Both the position numbers and the translations under genes were made by a program. The notes beneath the pieces are model-generated. The model worked only from the letters and a program-made list of their open reading frames with translations, had not been told where the DNA came from and did no database searches. Positions 34,059-42,026 of a stretch of DNA of 57,925 nucleotides are shown piece by piece (within the stretch, counting starts at the first letter, position 1; every line of letters begins with the position of its first letter). The DNA comes from Bdellovibrionota bacterium (GTDB lineage: Bacteria; Bdellovibrionota; Bdellovibrionia; Bdellovibrionales; JAMPXM01), in assembly GCA_963170185.1 (NCBI GenBank), contig CAUJGS010000048.1, positions 1 through 57,925 on the forward strand, read 5' to 3'.

Positions 34059-36040
34059 GTATCCTTCTTGTTGGCTCTCCGAACTCCGGGAAAACCACAC
34101 TCTTCAATCGTCTCACGGGGCTTGGCGCCAAGACAGTGAACTATCCCGGTTCAACAGTCGACCTTCTTGTCGGACGAGTGGCGAAGTCAGACCCTGTCAT
34201 TGAAGCTGTCGACACGCCGGGGATCTATTCTCTGCACCCGAGATCGCCGGACGAGCGAATTACGGAAAGATCGATTTTGGAACGGCCGTGGGCTCGGATC
34301 GTCGTGGTGGTGGATGTCACGCAGATGGGCCGGCAGCTTGCCATCGTTCGTCAGCTTAAGCAGGGGTTGGAAAAGCTCGGGGTCTCGTCGGAAGAGTTTC
34401 GCGACCGCGTTCTTGTGGCGCTCACCATGGGCGATCTCTTAAGTGACGGCGGAAAAAGTCTTCGCCTTGAGTCGCTAAAAGAGGAACTTGGGTTACGCGT
34501 AATTTTGGTGCCTCACCGCGATCACGATCTTGAAAACTCCGAACTCTGGTCTTGGGTTCATGACGACAAGGCCAGAAATGATACGAGACATGATACGAGA
34601 AAAGATATTCGGTGGGAAAAGCCGGAGCTTGCCAAAGCTGGAAGCTCGGTGTTTCCGCCTTTGGAATTAAAAGAGTCCAAGCGACTAAAAGATCTCGTCT
34701 TTGGTTTTTCAAGTGGTTCACCAAGCGAAGTTTCGGGTGGATCGTCTGATTCGTCATCGAATCGCTCGCGCGAAGTGACAAGGAAGCTTGATCGGTTCTC
34801 TTTACATCCGATTTTAGGTCCCGTGGTTTTTGTGCTGGTCATGGCCTTTGTGTTTTCGATGATCTTTTGGGCCGCTCAGCCGCTGATGGAGATTTTTGAA
34901 TCGGCGTTTTCCTGGGCTTCGGAAACGGTCTTGGAGCTTTCATTTGTGAACCCCGATCATCCGCTCACTCGGCTTTTCACAGATGGGATTATCGCTGGTG
35001 GGGGAGCTGTTGCGGTCTTCATCCCGCAGATATTTATTTTGTTTTTGGGCCTGGTTTTTCTCGAAGACAGTGGCTATCTCTCCAGAGCCGCGACGATCGT
35101 GGATCAACCGCTAAAAAAGGTTGGACTCGGTGGTCGATCGTTTGTGCCTCTGCTTTCGGGGTTTGCTTGCGCGGTGCCGGCCATGTTGGCAAGTCGTGCC
35201 ATCAATTCGCGCCTTGAGCGCATGACAGCACTGTTTGCGATCCCGCTTATGAGCTGTTCGGCCCGGCTACCGGTTTACGCGCTTTTATTGGCTTTCTTAT
35301 TCCCGACGAGTCCCGGTATCGCGGGTCTTGTTTTGACGGCTCTTTATTTTGGCAGTGTCGTTTCGGGTGTTGTCGCGGCTGGTGTGCTTTCGCGCATGAT
35401 GGAGAAGCGCGAGCCGGGGTTGATGGCTCGCTCGTTTCTGGCCCTTGAGCTTCCGATTTATCGCAGGCCTCGCGCGCGACACGTGTTTTTTCAAGCTTGG
35501 CTTCGGACGAAGTCGTACGTGAAGCGCACCGGACCACTGATTGTTTTACTCTCGATCTTAATTTGGGGTGGGACCAATTTTCCGCATTTCTACTCACAAG
35601 ATCCGGCTGACCGTCTGGAGCATAGTTATGCCGGTCGGCTTGGGCACTACCTCTCGCCGGTGTTTGAACCGATGGGCGGGGATTGGCGCACGGGGCTTGG
35701 GCTAATTTCGGCGTTTGCAGCTCGCGAAGTGTTTGTGTCGACCATGGCTGTGATCTTCCATGTGACGGATGAGGACGAGTCAAAGCTGCAGGCGGGGCTT
35801 CTTGGTGAGATGAGAGAGGCTCGCAACAAAGAAGGGGCGCTCTTGTTTACGCCGGCCTCGGTAGCGGGTTTGTTGGTCTTTTTCGTGATCGCTATGCAGT
35901 GTCTTTCGACCTTTGCGGTGGCGACCAAGGAGTCTGGCTCTCTCAAGTTCGCGATCGGGCAGCTTGTTGCTTTTAACCTAGTTGCCTATTTCTTGTCCGT
36001 TTCCGTCGTTCAAGGCTTAAGAGCCATCGGAATCCCGTAA
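34055..36040 (+). CDS. feoB: Ferrous iron transporter FeoB
   Basis: 661 residues. The N-terminal G domain has G1 GSPNSGKTT (7-15), the G2 region around T34 and G3 DTPG (53-56). G4 normally reads N-x-x-D, but here it is T124-M-G-D127. A charged linker at 174-185 contains a 12-bp tandem repeat (see repeat entry). The membrane part with FeoB signatures (PILGPVVFVLVMA, IIAGGGAVAVFIPQI, LEDSGYLSRAATIVD, GFACAVPAMLASR) follows, ending with two membrane segments. It imports Fe2+ across the inner membrane. It is shorter than E. coli FeoB (773). Regulation by Fur would be expected but no box was seen. The feoA stop overlaps the start. Confidence 0.94.
   Translation: MSILLVGSPNSGKTTLFNRLTGLGAKTVNYPGSTVDLLVGRVAKSDPVIEAVDTPGIYSLHPRSPDERITERSILERPWARIVVVVDVTQMGRQLAIVRQLKQGLEKLGVSSEEFRDRVLVALTMGDLLSDGGKSLRLESLKEELGLRVILVPHRDHDLENSELWSWVHDDKARNDTRHDTRKDIRWEKPELAKAGSSVFPPLELKESKRLKDLVFGFSSGSPSEVSGGSSDSSSNRSREVTRKLDRFSLHPILGPVVFVLVMAFVFSMIFWAAQPLMEIFESAFSWASETVLELSFVNPDHPLTRLFTDGIIAGGGAVAVFIPQIFILFLGLVFLEDSGYLSRAATIVDQPLKKVGLGGRSFVPLLSGFACAVPAMLASRAINSRLERMTALFAIPLMSCSARLPVYALLLAFLFPTSPGIAGLVLTALYFGSVVSGVVAAGVLSRMMEKREPGLMARSFLALELPIYRRPRARHVFFQAWLRTKSYVKRTGPLIVLLSILIWGGTNFPHFYSQDPADRLEHSYAGRLGHYLSPVFEPMGGDWRTGLGLISAFAAREVFVSTMAVIFHVTDEDESKLQAGLLGEMREARNKEGALLFTPASVAGLLVFFVIAMQCLSTFAVATKESGSLKFAIGQLVAFNLVAYFLSVSVVQGLRAIGIP
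34574..34609 (+). repeat. 12-bp in-frame tandem repeat inside feoB
   Basis: agaaatgatacg, agacatgatacg and agaaaagatatt encode RNDT-RHDT-RKDI at residues 174-185 of FeoB, in the linker between the G domain and the membrane domain. Being in frame, changes in unit number would leave the protein intact. Confidence 0.85.
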
Positions 36041-36052
36041 ACGGACCTCTCC

Positions 36053-36070
36053 CTAACAGAATCCTGACAG
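36053..36070. promoter_or_regulatory. Pho-box-like repeat upstream of pstC
   Basis: ctaacag and ctgacag lie 11 bases apart start to start. Read on the other strand the element is CTGTCAG-GATT-CTGTTAG, close to two E. coli Pho-box halves (CTGTCAT-n4-CTGTCAT). The 11-bp spacing is that of PhoB/PhoP sites. It lies 33 bases before the pstC start, consistent with PhoB control by the regulator encoded at the end of this operon. Confidence 0.65.
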
Positions 36071-36091
36071 AACCTTGGGTCGCCCCCCTGA

Positions 36092-36097
36092 TATGGT
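36092..36097 (+). promoter_or_regulatory. Candidate -10 element for pstC
   Basis: tatggt, six bases before the ATG at 36104. A start point 7 bases after it would coincide with the start codon. No Shine-Dalgarno is seen before the ATG, so the transcript may be leaderless. Low information content makes this tentative. Confidence 0.35.
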
Positions 36098-36103
36098 CCG
36101 GTC

Positions 36104-37168
36104 ATGAACATAAAAGGGCGTATAGCGCCGGGGAATCTCGGAGACCGAACCTTCGGTTTCATCCTTCGCTTTTTTTCGTGGGCCACGATCGCGCTGTTTT
36201 TAGGAATGCTCGTATTTCTCGCGCAGCTTTCCTGGGAAGCTATTCAAACCTATGGTCCGAAGTTCTGGGCGGGTACGGATTGGAATCCTCCGATGGAGGA
36301 ATTTGGCGCGGCCCCGTTTATCGTCGGCACATTGGCTTCAAGTTTGATCGCGGTTTTGATCGCGGCTCCCGTCTCCGTAGGGACGGCTGTTTTTTTAAGG
36401 GAGATAGCGCCTCGCCAACTCTCAAGCTTCGTGGCGTTTCTTGTCGAACTCCTGGCCGCTATTCCTTCGGTGGTTTACGGACTCTGGGGGGTGTTTGTTT
36501 TGGCTCCCGTTATGCGCGATCAGGTGCAGCCGTTCTTAGCTGAGTGGTTTGGTCCTGAGACCTACTTCGCCTCGGCTCTTGGGCATTTGGCGACGGCTTT
36601 CATTTATCCGTTTTCACTTATCGGAAACCTTTTTGGCGTCTGGCAGATTTCGCTCTCTGAGCTTTCCGTAAAAATGATGGCCATCGCGCACGGTCTGTTT
36701 GATGGCCCTCCACTGGGCTTAGGGCTTCTCACGTCAGGCGTGGTGCTGGCGATCATGATTATTCCAACGGTGACAGCGCTTTCCCGCGAAGTCTTGATGA
36801 CGGTTCCAGACAGCGTGCGTGAAGGTGCGTTGGGTTTGGGCGCGACACGCTGGGAAATGATTCGCATTGCACTTCTTAGAACAGCGCGGGCCGGGCTTGT
36901 TGGCTCGGTCATCTTGGGGCTTGGGCGCGCGATCGGAGAGACGATGGCGGTCACCATGGTGATCGGAAATCGCAACGTGATTCCGAATTCCTTGTTTGAG
37001 CCGGCCCAGACCATGGCGTCGGTGATCGCCAACGAGTATAACGAGTCCGATGGGCTTCATCTCTCGAGCCTCGCATTTGTCGGGCTTTCGCTTTTTCTTA
37101 TCGCGCTATTTGTGAACCTCTTTGCAAGACTCCTGGTGAGGTATCTGGAAAGAGGGCGCTATGCTTGA
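36104..37168 (+). CDS. pstC: Phosphate ABC transporter permease PstC
   Basis: 354 residues with about six membrane helices: IALFLGMLVFLAQLSWEA, then LASSLIAVLIAAPVSVGTAVFL, AIPSVVYGLWGVFVLAPV, and the C-terminal permease core with MIIPTVTALSREVL, PDSVREGALGLGATRWEMIR (EAA loop) and LGLGRAIGETMAVTMVIGN. These are PstC hallmarks; the IPTVTALSRE segment is specific for the phosphate family. It forms the channel with PstA. It starts an operon of six genes with overlaps or short gaps and lacks a visible ribosome site. Confidence 0.95.
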   Translation: MNIKGRIAPGNLGDRTFGFILRFFSWATIALFLGMLVFLAQLSWEAIQTYGPKFWAGTDWNPPMEEFGAAPFIVGTLASSLIAVLIAAPVSVGTAVFLREIAPRQLSSFVAFLVELLAAIPSVVYGLWGVFVLAPVMRDQVQPFLAEWFGPETYFASALGHLATAFIYPFSLIGNLFGVWQISLSELSVKMMAIAHGLFDGPPLGLGLLTSGVVLAIMIIPTVTALSREVLMTVPDSVREGALGLGATRWEMIRIALLRTARAGLVGSVILGLGRAIGETMAVTMVIGNRNVIPNSLFEPAQTMASVIANEYNESDGLHLSSLAFVGLSLFLIALFVNLFARLLVRYLERGRYA

Positions 37169-38003
37169 ACTCTCCGCTCGCGATCGTCGTCGCCGCGTGA
37201 CCAATGTGATCGCAATTGGCGCGCTCTGTGTTCTGGGTTTTTTGGCGATCACACCGTTATTCTTCATCTTCTCGTACCTGATCCTAAGGGGATGGGGTGG
37301 GCTTTCTTTGGACTTCTTCCTCGAGATTCCCAAGCCGGTAGGTGAAGAAGGTGGCGGTATGGCCAATGCCATATCGGGAAGTCTCGTGCTCTTGTCGTTG
37401 ACGGCGGCTTTTGGTGTTCCGATCGGCATGCTGTGCGGGATCGCGCTTTCGGAGTTGAAAAACAGTTTCACCGCAAGGGTTCTACGGGTCGCGGTGGATC
37501 TTTTGACAAGTGTCCCATCCATCGTGATCGGGCTTTTCGCTTATGCGGTGATCGTGGTGCCGATGAAAGGGTATTCGGCATGGGCGGGTGGATTTGCGCT
37601 TTCAATCGTGACGGTGCCGATCGTCGCGCGTTCAACCGAGGAAATTTTAAAACTCGTACCGAGAACTGTTCACGAAGCGGGGCTCGCGCTTGGGATTCCT
37701 CGCTACAAAGTTCTCTTGCGTTTGATTTTACCCGGAGTGCGCTCTGGGATTCTCACAGGGGTTTTGCTCGCGATGGCGCGTGTTTCGGGTGAAACGGCGC
37801 CGCTTCTCTTTACGGCGTTTTCGAACTCATTTGGCTTTCGTGGTCTTTCAAGCCCCACGGCCAGCCTTCCGGTTCAAATCTACACCTATGCGACTAGTCA
37901 TGACGAAACCTGGCGGCAGCTTGCATGGACGGGGGCGTTGGTTTTGGTCTTTGTGGTGTTCTGTTTGAACCTTTTGACGCGGTTTTTGGTACGAAAGAGT
38001 TAA
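37161..38003 (+). CDS. pstA: Phosphate ABC transporter permease PstA
   Basis: 280 residues, overlapping pstC by 8 bases. Membrane helices occur near 15-40 (IAIGALCVLGFLAITPLFFIFSYLIL) and throughout, with ISGSLVLLSLTAAFGVPIGML, TSVPSIVIGLFAYAVIVV, and the EAA loop VPRTVHEAGLALGIPRYKVLLRLILPGVR followed by RVSGETAPLLFTAFSN. The SIVIGLF and GETAPLLFTA segments are typical of PstA. Second channel half of the transporter. Confidence 0.95.
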   Translation: MLELSARDRRRRVTNVIAIGALCVLGFLAITPLFFIFSYLILRGWGGLSLDFFLEIPKPVGEEGGGMANAISGSLVLLSLTAAFGVPIGMLCGIALSELKNSFTARVLRVAVDLLTSVPSIVIGLFAYAVIVVPMKGYSAWAGGFALSIVTVPIVARSTEEILKLVPRTVHEAGLALGIPRYKVLLRLILPGVRSGILTGVLLAMARVSGETAPLLFTAFSNSFGFRGLSSPTASLPVQIYTYATSHDETWRQLAWTGALVLVFVVFCLNLLTRFLVRKS

Positions 38004-38012
38004 TGGTGAAAA

Positions 38013-38873
38013 ATGGCGCTTGATGTCAGCCCCGAATTCAATCAGAAAACCGGTATGGGAAATCTCGACGGGCAAAACCTAGAAGTCGAACAAAAGCAGA
38101 TCGCTTTGGAAACACAGAAGCTATCGGCTTGGTTTGGCGATCATCATGTCGTCAAAGAGATCTCGCTTTCTGTTGAAAAGAACGATGTGTTTGCGCTGAT
38201 CGGGCCTTCTGGTTGCGGAAAGTCGACGTTCATTCGCTGTCTGAATCGTCTGCACGAAGAGGGCGAAGGCGCGCGTGTCAGCGGTGACGTGCTCATTCAA
38301 GGAATCGGAAAGTCAGGTGGGCGCGAGAATATCTACCGAAGTGGGGTCGACCCTGTTTCGGTTCGTCGTCGTATCGGAATGGTCTTTCAGAAACCCAATC
38401 CTTTTCCTGGGCTCTCGATTTTTGAAAATGTCGCAAGCGGCTTGCGTTTGGCTCAGGTCGTGCGTCGAAGTGTCCTGGAGGAGGTCGTCGAGACCTCGCT
38501 CAAGCAGGCGGCATTGTGGGACGAGGTCAAAGACAAATTGAAAAAGCCAGGTACGTCGCTTTCCGGCGGCCAGCAGCAGCGACTTTGTATCGCTCGGGCA
38601 TTGGCCGTTCGTCCGCAGATTCTTCTGATGGATGAACCGACGTCGGCGCTTGATCCCATTTCCACAGCTCGCATCGAAGAGCTTGTGATGAAGCTTCGTG
38701 GCGAAGTGACGGTCATGATCGTGACTCACAACATGCAGCAGGCGGCGCGGATCTCCAGCCAAACGGCATTTTTCCTCATGGGAGAATTGGTCGAGGTCGG
38801 GCCGACCAACCGTATTTTCACAAAGCCGAAAGAATCCAAAACGGAACAGTATATAACCGGTCGCTTCGGTTGA
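38013..38873 (+). CDS. pstB: Phosphate ABC transporter ATPase PstB
   Basis: 286 residues. Walker [11 protein letters not shown] and the segment [14 protein letters not shown] are typical of PstB; the Q-loop is [17 protein letters not shown], signature [17 protein letters not shown] and Walker [13 protein letters not shown]. An N-terminal extension of about 30 residues ([20 protein letters not shown]) precedes the first strand. ATP hydrolysis drives phosphate uptake through PstC/PstA. It lies ten bases after pstA and 13 before phoU. Confidence 0.96.
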   Translation: MALDVSPEFNQKTGMGNLDGQNLEVEQKQIALETQKLSAWFGDHHVVKEISLSVEKNDVFALIGPSGCGKSTFIRCLNRLHEEGEGARVSGDVLIQGIGKSGGRENIYRSGVDPVSVRRRIGMVFQKPNPFPGLSIFENVASGLRLAQVVRRSVLEEVVETSLKQAALWDEVKDKLKKPGTSLSGGQQQRLCIARALAVRPQILLMDEPTSALDPISTARIEELVMKLRGEVTVMIVTHNMQQAARISSQTAFFLMGELVEVGPTNRIFTKPKESKTEQYITGRFG

Positions 38874-38886
38874 AAAGGAGAGCGTT

Positions 38887-39576
38887 TTGCAACGCCAGTT
38901 TGAAACGGAACTAAGGGAACTTAAAAACCGCATTCTCGCAATGGGTGGTCTTGTTGAACAAGCCATCGAAAAGTCGACCCTGATTCTTCAAACACGTGAT
39001 CCCGTGACGGTGACGCAGGTTAAGGCCATCGAACGCAAGATCAACGAAGAGAACATGGCCATCGACAATATCTGCCTCGAGATCTTGGCCCGACTTTCTC
39101 CAGTGGCGGCCGATCTTCGACTGATTCTCGCGATTATCAAGATCAACACCGACCTTGAACGCATGGGCGATCAGGCGATGAACATCAGCTACAACGTCGA
39201 CCACTATCATGAAGACGGTGAAGTGACGATGAAGCTGAATCTTCCCAGCATGGCAGTTTTAGTGAAAAACATGGTTCGCGAAGCGCTGGATGCGTTCATG
39301 AAGGACGACATCGTGTTGGCGGAAAAAGTTTTGCAAAGCGACGACGCGGTCGATCAGTTTAAGAACAACGTGTTCAACAAGATGGTGGAATATATGAAAA
39401 GCCACCCGGATCGCATCGAGTCCGCGCTCGATATGATTTTGATCGCGCGAAATCTTGAACGCATGGCCGATCACGCGACCAATATTGCCGAAGACGTGAT
39501 CTTTGCCTGCACGGGAGAAGATGTTCGTCACGGAGTTGGTAAAGCTGCCCGTGAGGGGCAGGAAAAACCTAACTGA
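38887..39576 (+). CDS. phoU: Phosphate signalling protein PhoU
   Basis: 229 residues from a TTG with AAGGAG upstream. The protein is two similar three-helix bundles with the PhoU pattern: ELRELKNRILAMGGLVEQAI, then MAIDNICLEILARLSPVAADLRLILAIIKINTDLERMGDQAMNI, and a C-terminal copy with ALDMILIARNLERMADHATNIAEDVIFACTGEDVRHG. The metal-binding E/DxxxD motifs (ERMGD, ERMAD) are intact. PhoU represses the PhoR-PhoB system when phosphate is sufficient and restrains Pst. Context in a pst-pho operon is the classical one. Confidence 0.95.
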   Translation: MQRQFETELRELKNRILAMGGLVEQAIEKSTLILQTRDPVTVTQVKAIERKINEENMAIDNICLEILARLSPVAADLRLILAIIKINTDLERMGDQAMNISYNVDHYHEDGEVTMKLNLPSMAVLVKNMVREALDAFMKDDIVLAEKVLQSDDAVDQFKNNVFNKMVEYMKSHPDRIESALDMILIARNLERMADHATNIAEDVIFACTGEDVRHGVGKAAREGQEKPN

Positions 39577-39657
39577 GTCTTGATTCAACGAACGCCGAGT
39601 TTCGAGCGATAAGTTTTGCAGGCAAAAGCAAAAGTCAAAGCGAAGGGCGAAAGTGAC

Positions 39658-40434
39658 ATGGAAGTTGGAACGGCAAATCAGATCCTCGTCGTCGAAGATG
39701 AGGGTGATGTCCGGGACTTGGTTGCAATTCATCTGAAACGTGCTGGTCACAAAGTCACCGCGGTCAGTTCCGTGGAAGAGGCTCGAGGCGCTGTCGCTGC
39801 CAGAGAGGCACTGGCCGGCGGTTCGAAATTCGACATCTTCATTCTCGATTGGATGCTTCCCGGCGCAAGCGGTGTTGAGTTTCTAAAAGAGATCAGACGC
39901 AAAGGCCCTCGCGATCTCACGGCGGTCTTGATGTTGACGGCCAAGGGCGACTCCAAAGATATCGTCGAAGGCTTGGATGCCGGGGCCGATGACTATCTTG
40001 TAAAGCCGTTTGACTCATCGGTCCTTCTGGCTCGGGTTCGAGCGCTTTCGCGTCGACTGGCCACTCAGCCGGAAGGGGCGCTTGTCGCTCCTATGGGCAC
40101 AGAAAGCGGATCTGCGAAGCCTCGGTTCGAGGTGATCCGGCTTGGCGGGCTTTCGCTATTTCCTGAAACCTACGAAGTGAAATGCGGGGACGAGCCGATT
40201 TCGTTGACGCCAAGTGAGTTCAAACTGCTTTTGGCTCTGGCCAAGAGTCAGGGGCGTGTTCTTACGCGTGATTCGTTGATTTCACAGGTTCAAGGCGATG
40301 GCGTCAGTGTCGTTGGGCGTACGGTCGACACCCATGTCTTTGGCTTGAGGAAGAAACTGGGCGATTGTGCCGATGTGATTGAGACGGTGCGCGGCGTCGG
40401 ATATCGCGTTAAGACCGATTTAGAGGGTAACTAG
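39658..40434 (+). CDS. phoB: PhoB-like response regulator
   Basis: 258 residues from ATG 39658; the frame extends to a TTG at 39616 that would add a Lys/Ala segment. Receiver domain: acidic DE pair in VVEDEGDV, phosphorylated D64 in FILDWMLPG, LTAKG and conserved Lys in YLVKPFD. The C-terminal winged-helix DNA-binding domain has ISLTPSEFKLLLALAKSQGRVLTRDSL and VDTHVFGLRKKL..IETVRGVGYR, as in the OmpR/PhoB family. A linker of about 40 residues between them is long for PhoB. It should bind Pho boxes such as that at 36053 when phosphorylated by PhoR. The gene is 81 bases after phoU. Confidence 0.92.
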   Translation: MEVGTANQILVVEDEGDVRDLVAIHLKRAGHKVTAVSSVEEARGAVAAREALAGGSKFDIFILDWMLPGASGVEFLKEIRRKGPRDLTAVLMLTAKGDSKDIVEGLDAGADDYLVKPFDSSVLLARVRALSRRLATQPEGALVAPMGTESGSAKPRFEVIRLGGLSLFPETYEVKCGDEPISLTPSEFKLLLALAKSQGRVLTRDSLISQVQGDGVSVVGRTVDTHVFGLRKKLGDCADVIETVRGVGYRVKTDLEGN

Positions 40435-40442
40435 CGCTTACA

Positions 40443-42026
40443 GTGAGCGCATCGGTATTTCGCACCCTCATAGACGACTTTGAACGACGACTACGTCGCG
40501 GGAGATTCTTTCTTCAGGCGAGTTTCGCGTATTTCCCATGGACGCTCGCCATTCGCTCTTACGTATTGCTGGCGGCGATTTTTTTAGCGGGCCTTGTCGG
40601 TACACTCTATTCGATTCGTCACGTGGCGATTGAAACCTTGGTCGCAAAACAGCAAGCGGCTGTTTCTGAAGAAGCAGGCCCTCAAGCGCTCCTTCAGATC
40701 GAGTTTTTTGACGAGGCGATTACGGTTCGTTTTCTGATCTTCCTGACGATGGGGCTCTTAGGTCTCTTGATTCTGACGTACACCGCCTATCGGCCGATGG
40801 CTCGTGTCATCCGCGCGACGAAGCGTGGTCTTTCTGGCCACGTGTCCGATGCGGCTCCCGATGATTCGCATTACATCGACGAGCCTGGCGAGTGGATTGA
40901 ACTCGAGCAATCGATTGCCTCTTTAGCCAAAAACGTGAAGTCCAGAGAAAGTGACCTTGCACGCGAGCGAGAAGAGTTGATCACGATCCTTAGCTCTGTC
41001 TCCGAGGCGATCGTCGCTATGGGGCGCGACACGAGGCCTGTTTATTTCAATTCACGGTTCGCACTTTTGTTTGGCGCCGGCTCTACGGGCGGAGACGCTC
41101 CACCACTTCGCGAACGTTTTCGTATTCCGGACCTCTTGGGTGCTATTGAAAAAGTTCTGGCCGAAGGTGGAACTCGAACTCTTCGCGTGCGCATGCGAAC
41201 CGAACTTCATGAAGGTGAACGTGAGTTTTCGGTCGCCATCTCTCCCTTGATCAGCCGAGGTGGCGAAGAGCCGTCGGCTCGTTACGGAGCCGTCGCGGTC
41301 TTTCATGACATCACAGAGCTTCGTGCGACCGAGCAGATCCGCATCGATTTTGTCGCAAACGCGTCCCACGAACTGCGCACACCACTGACTTCGATCAAGG
41401 GGTATGTCGAAACCGCAAGACAAGATCTTTTAGAAAACCGTTCGGACGACGCGCAGGCGTTCTTGGCGGTTGCCGCGCGCAATGTGGATCGTCTCATTGC
41501 CTTGGTCAATGACCTGCTTGATCTCTCCGCTTTGGAAAGTGGCGCGGAGGTCGCAAAAGAGACGGTCAGCACCCAAGAAGTCACAGAGGCGGCTCTTCGA
41601 GTCACGATCGACAAACGTTCTAAGCGGCATCTTGTACAAGTCGAGTGCCGAGTGCCGAAGGTCATTGGCGATTTTCGACGAATCGAACAGGTGCTAATCA
41701 ACCTCGTCGACAATGCGACCAAGTATTCGCAAGAGGGTCGCGAAGTGCGAATTATCTGGGAGGCGGGTGACGGAGCCAATCGTCACGACGTTATTCTTCG
41801 CGTTCGAGACTCCGGCCCGGGGATTCCAGAGGAGCATATCCCGCGGCTTTTTGAGCGCTTTTATCGTGTGGATCAGGGACGCGCACGTGAGGTCGGTGGA
41901 ACCGGCCTTGGTCTTGCGATCGTCAAGCACATCGTGCTCAGTCATGGCGGATCGATCGCGGTCAAATCCCGACTCGGAGAGGGTTCCGAGTTTATTTGCC
42001 GCTTTCCAAATAACCCGAATAAATAG
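40443..42026 (+). CDS. phoR: PhoR-like sensor histidine kinase
   Basis: 527 residues from a GTG 8 bases after phoB. Two membrane helices (YVLLAAIFLAGLVGTLYSI and FLIFLTMGLLGLLILTYTAY) flank a short segment of about 40 residues, followed by a HAMP-like region, a PAS domain (LITILSSVSEAIVAMGRDTRPVYF), the H-box NASHELRTPLTSIKGY with phospho-acceptor H309, and the ATPase domain (N-box LINLVDNATKYS, G1 DSGPGIP, G2 GGTGLGLAIVKH). Its location after phoB and length fit PhoR. The short periplasmic part suggests no direct ligand sensing, in keeping with signal input from Pst/PhoU. It ends directly next to the convergent gene; the two stop codons abut. Confidence 0.93.
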   Translation: MSASVFRTLIDDFERRLRRGRFFLQASFAYFPWTLAIRSYVLLAAIFLAGLVGTLYSIRHVAIETLVAKQQAAVSEEAGPQALLQIEFFDEAITVRFLIFLTMGLLGLLILTYTAYRPMARVIRATKRGLSGHVSDAAPDDSHYIDEPGEWIELEQSIASLAKNVKSRESDLAREREELITILSSVSEAIVAMGRDTRPVYFNSRFALLFGAGSTGGDAPPLRERFRIPDLLGAIEKVLAEGGTRTLRVRMRTELHEGEREFSVAISPLISRGGEEPSARYGAVAVFHDITELRATEQIRIDFVANASHELRTPLTSIKGYVETARQDLLENRSDDAQAFLAVAARNVDRLIALVNDLLDLSALESGAEVAKETVSTQEVTEAALRVTIDKRSKRHLVQVECRVPKVIGDFRRIEQVLINLVDNATKYSQEGREVRIIWEAGDGANRHDVILRVRDSGPGIPEEHIPRLFERFYRVDQGRAREVGGTGLGLAIVKHIVLSHGGSIAVKSRLGEGSEFICRFPNNPNK

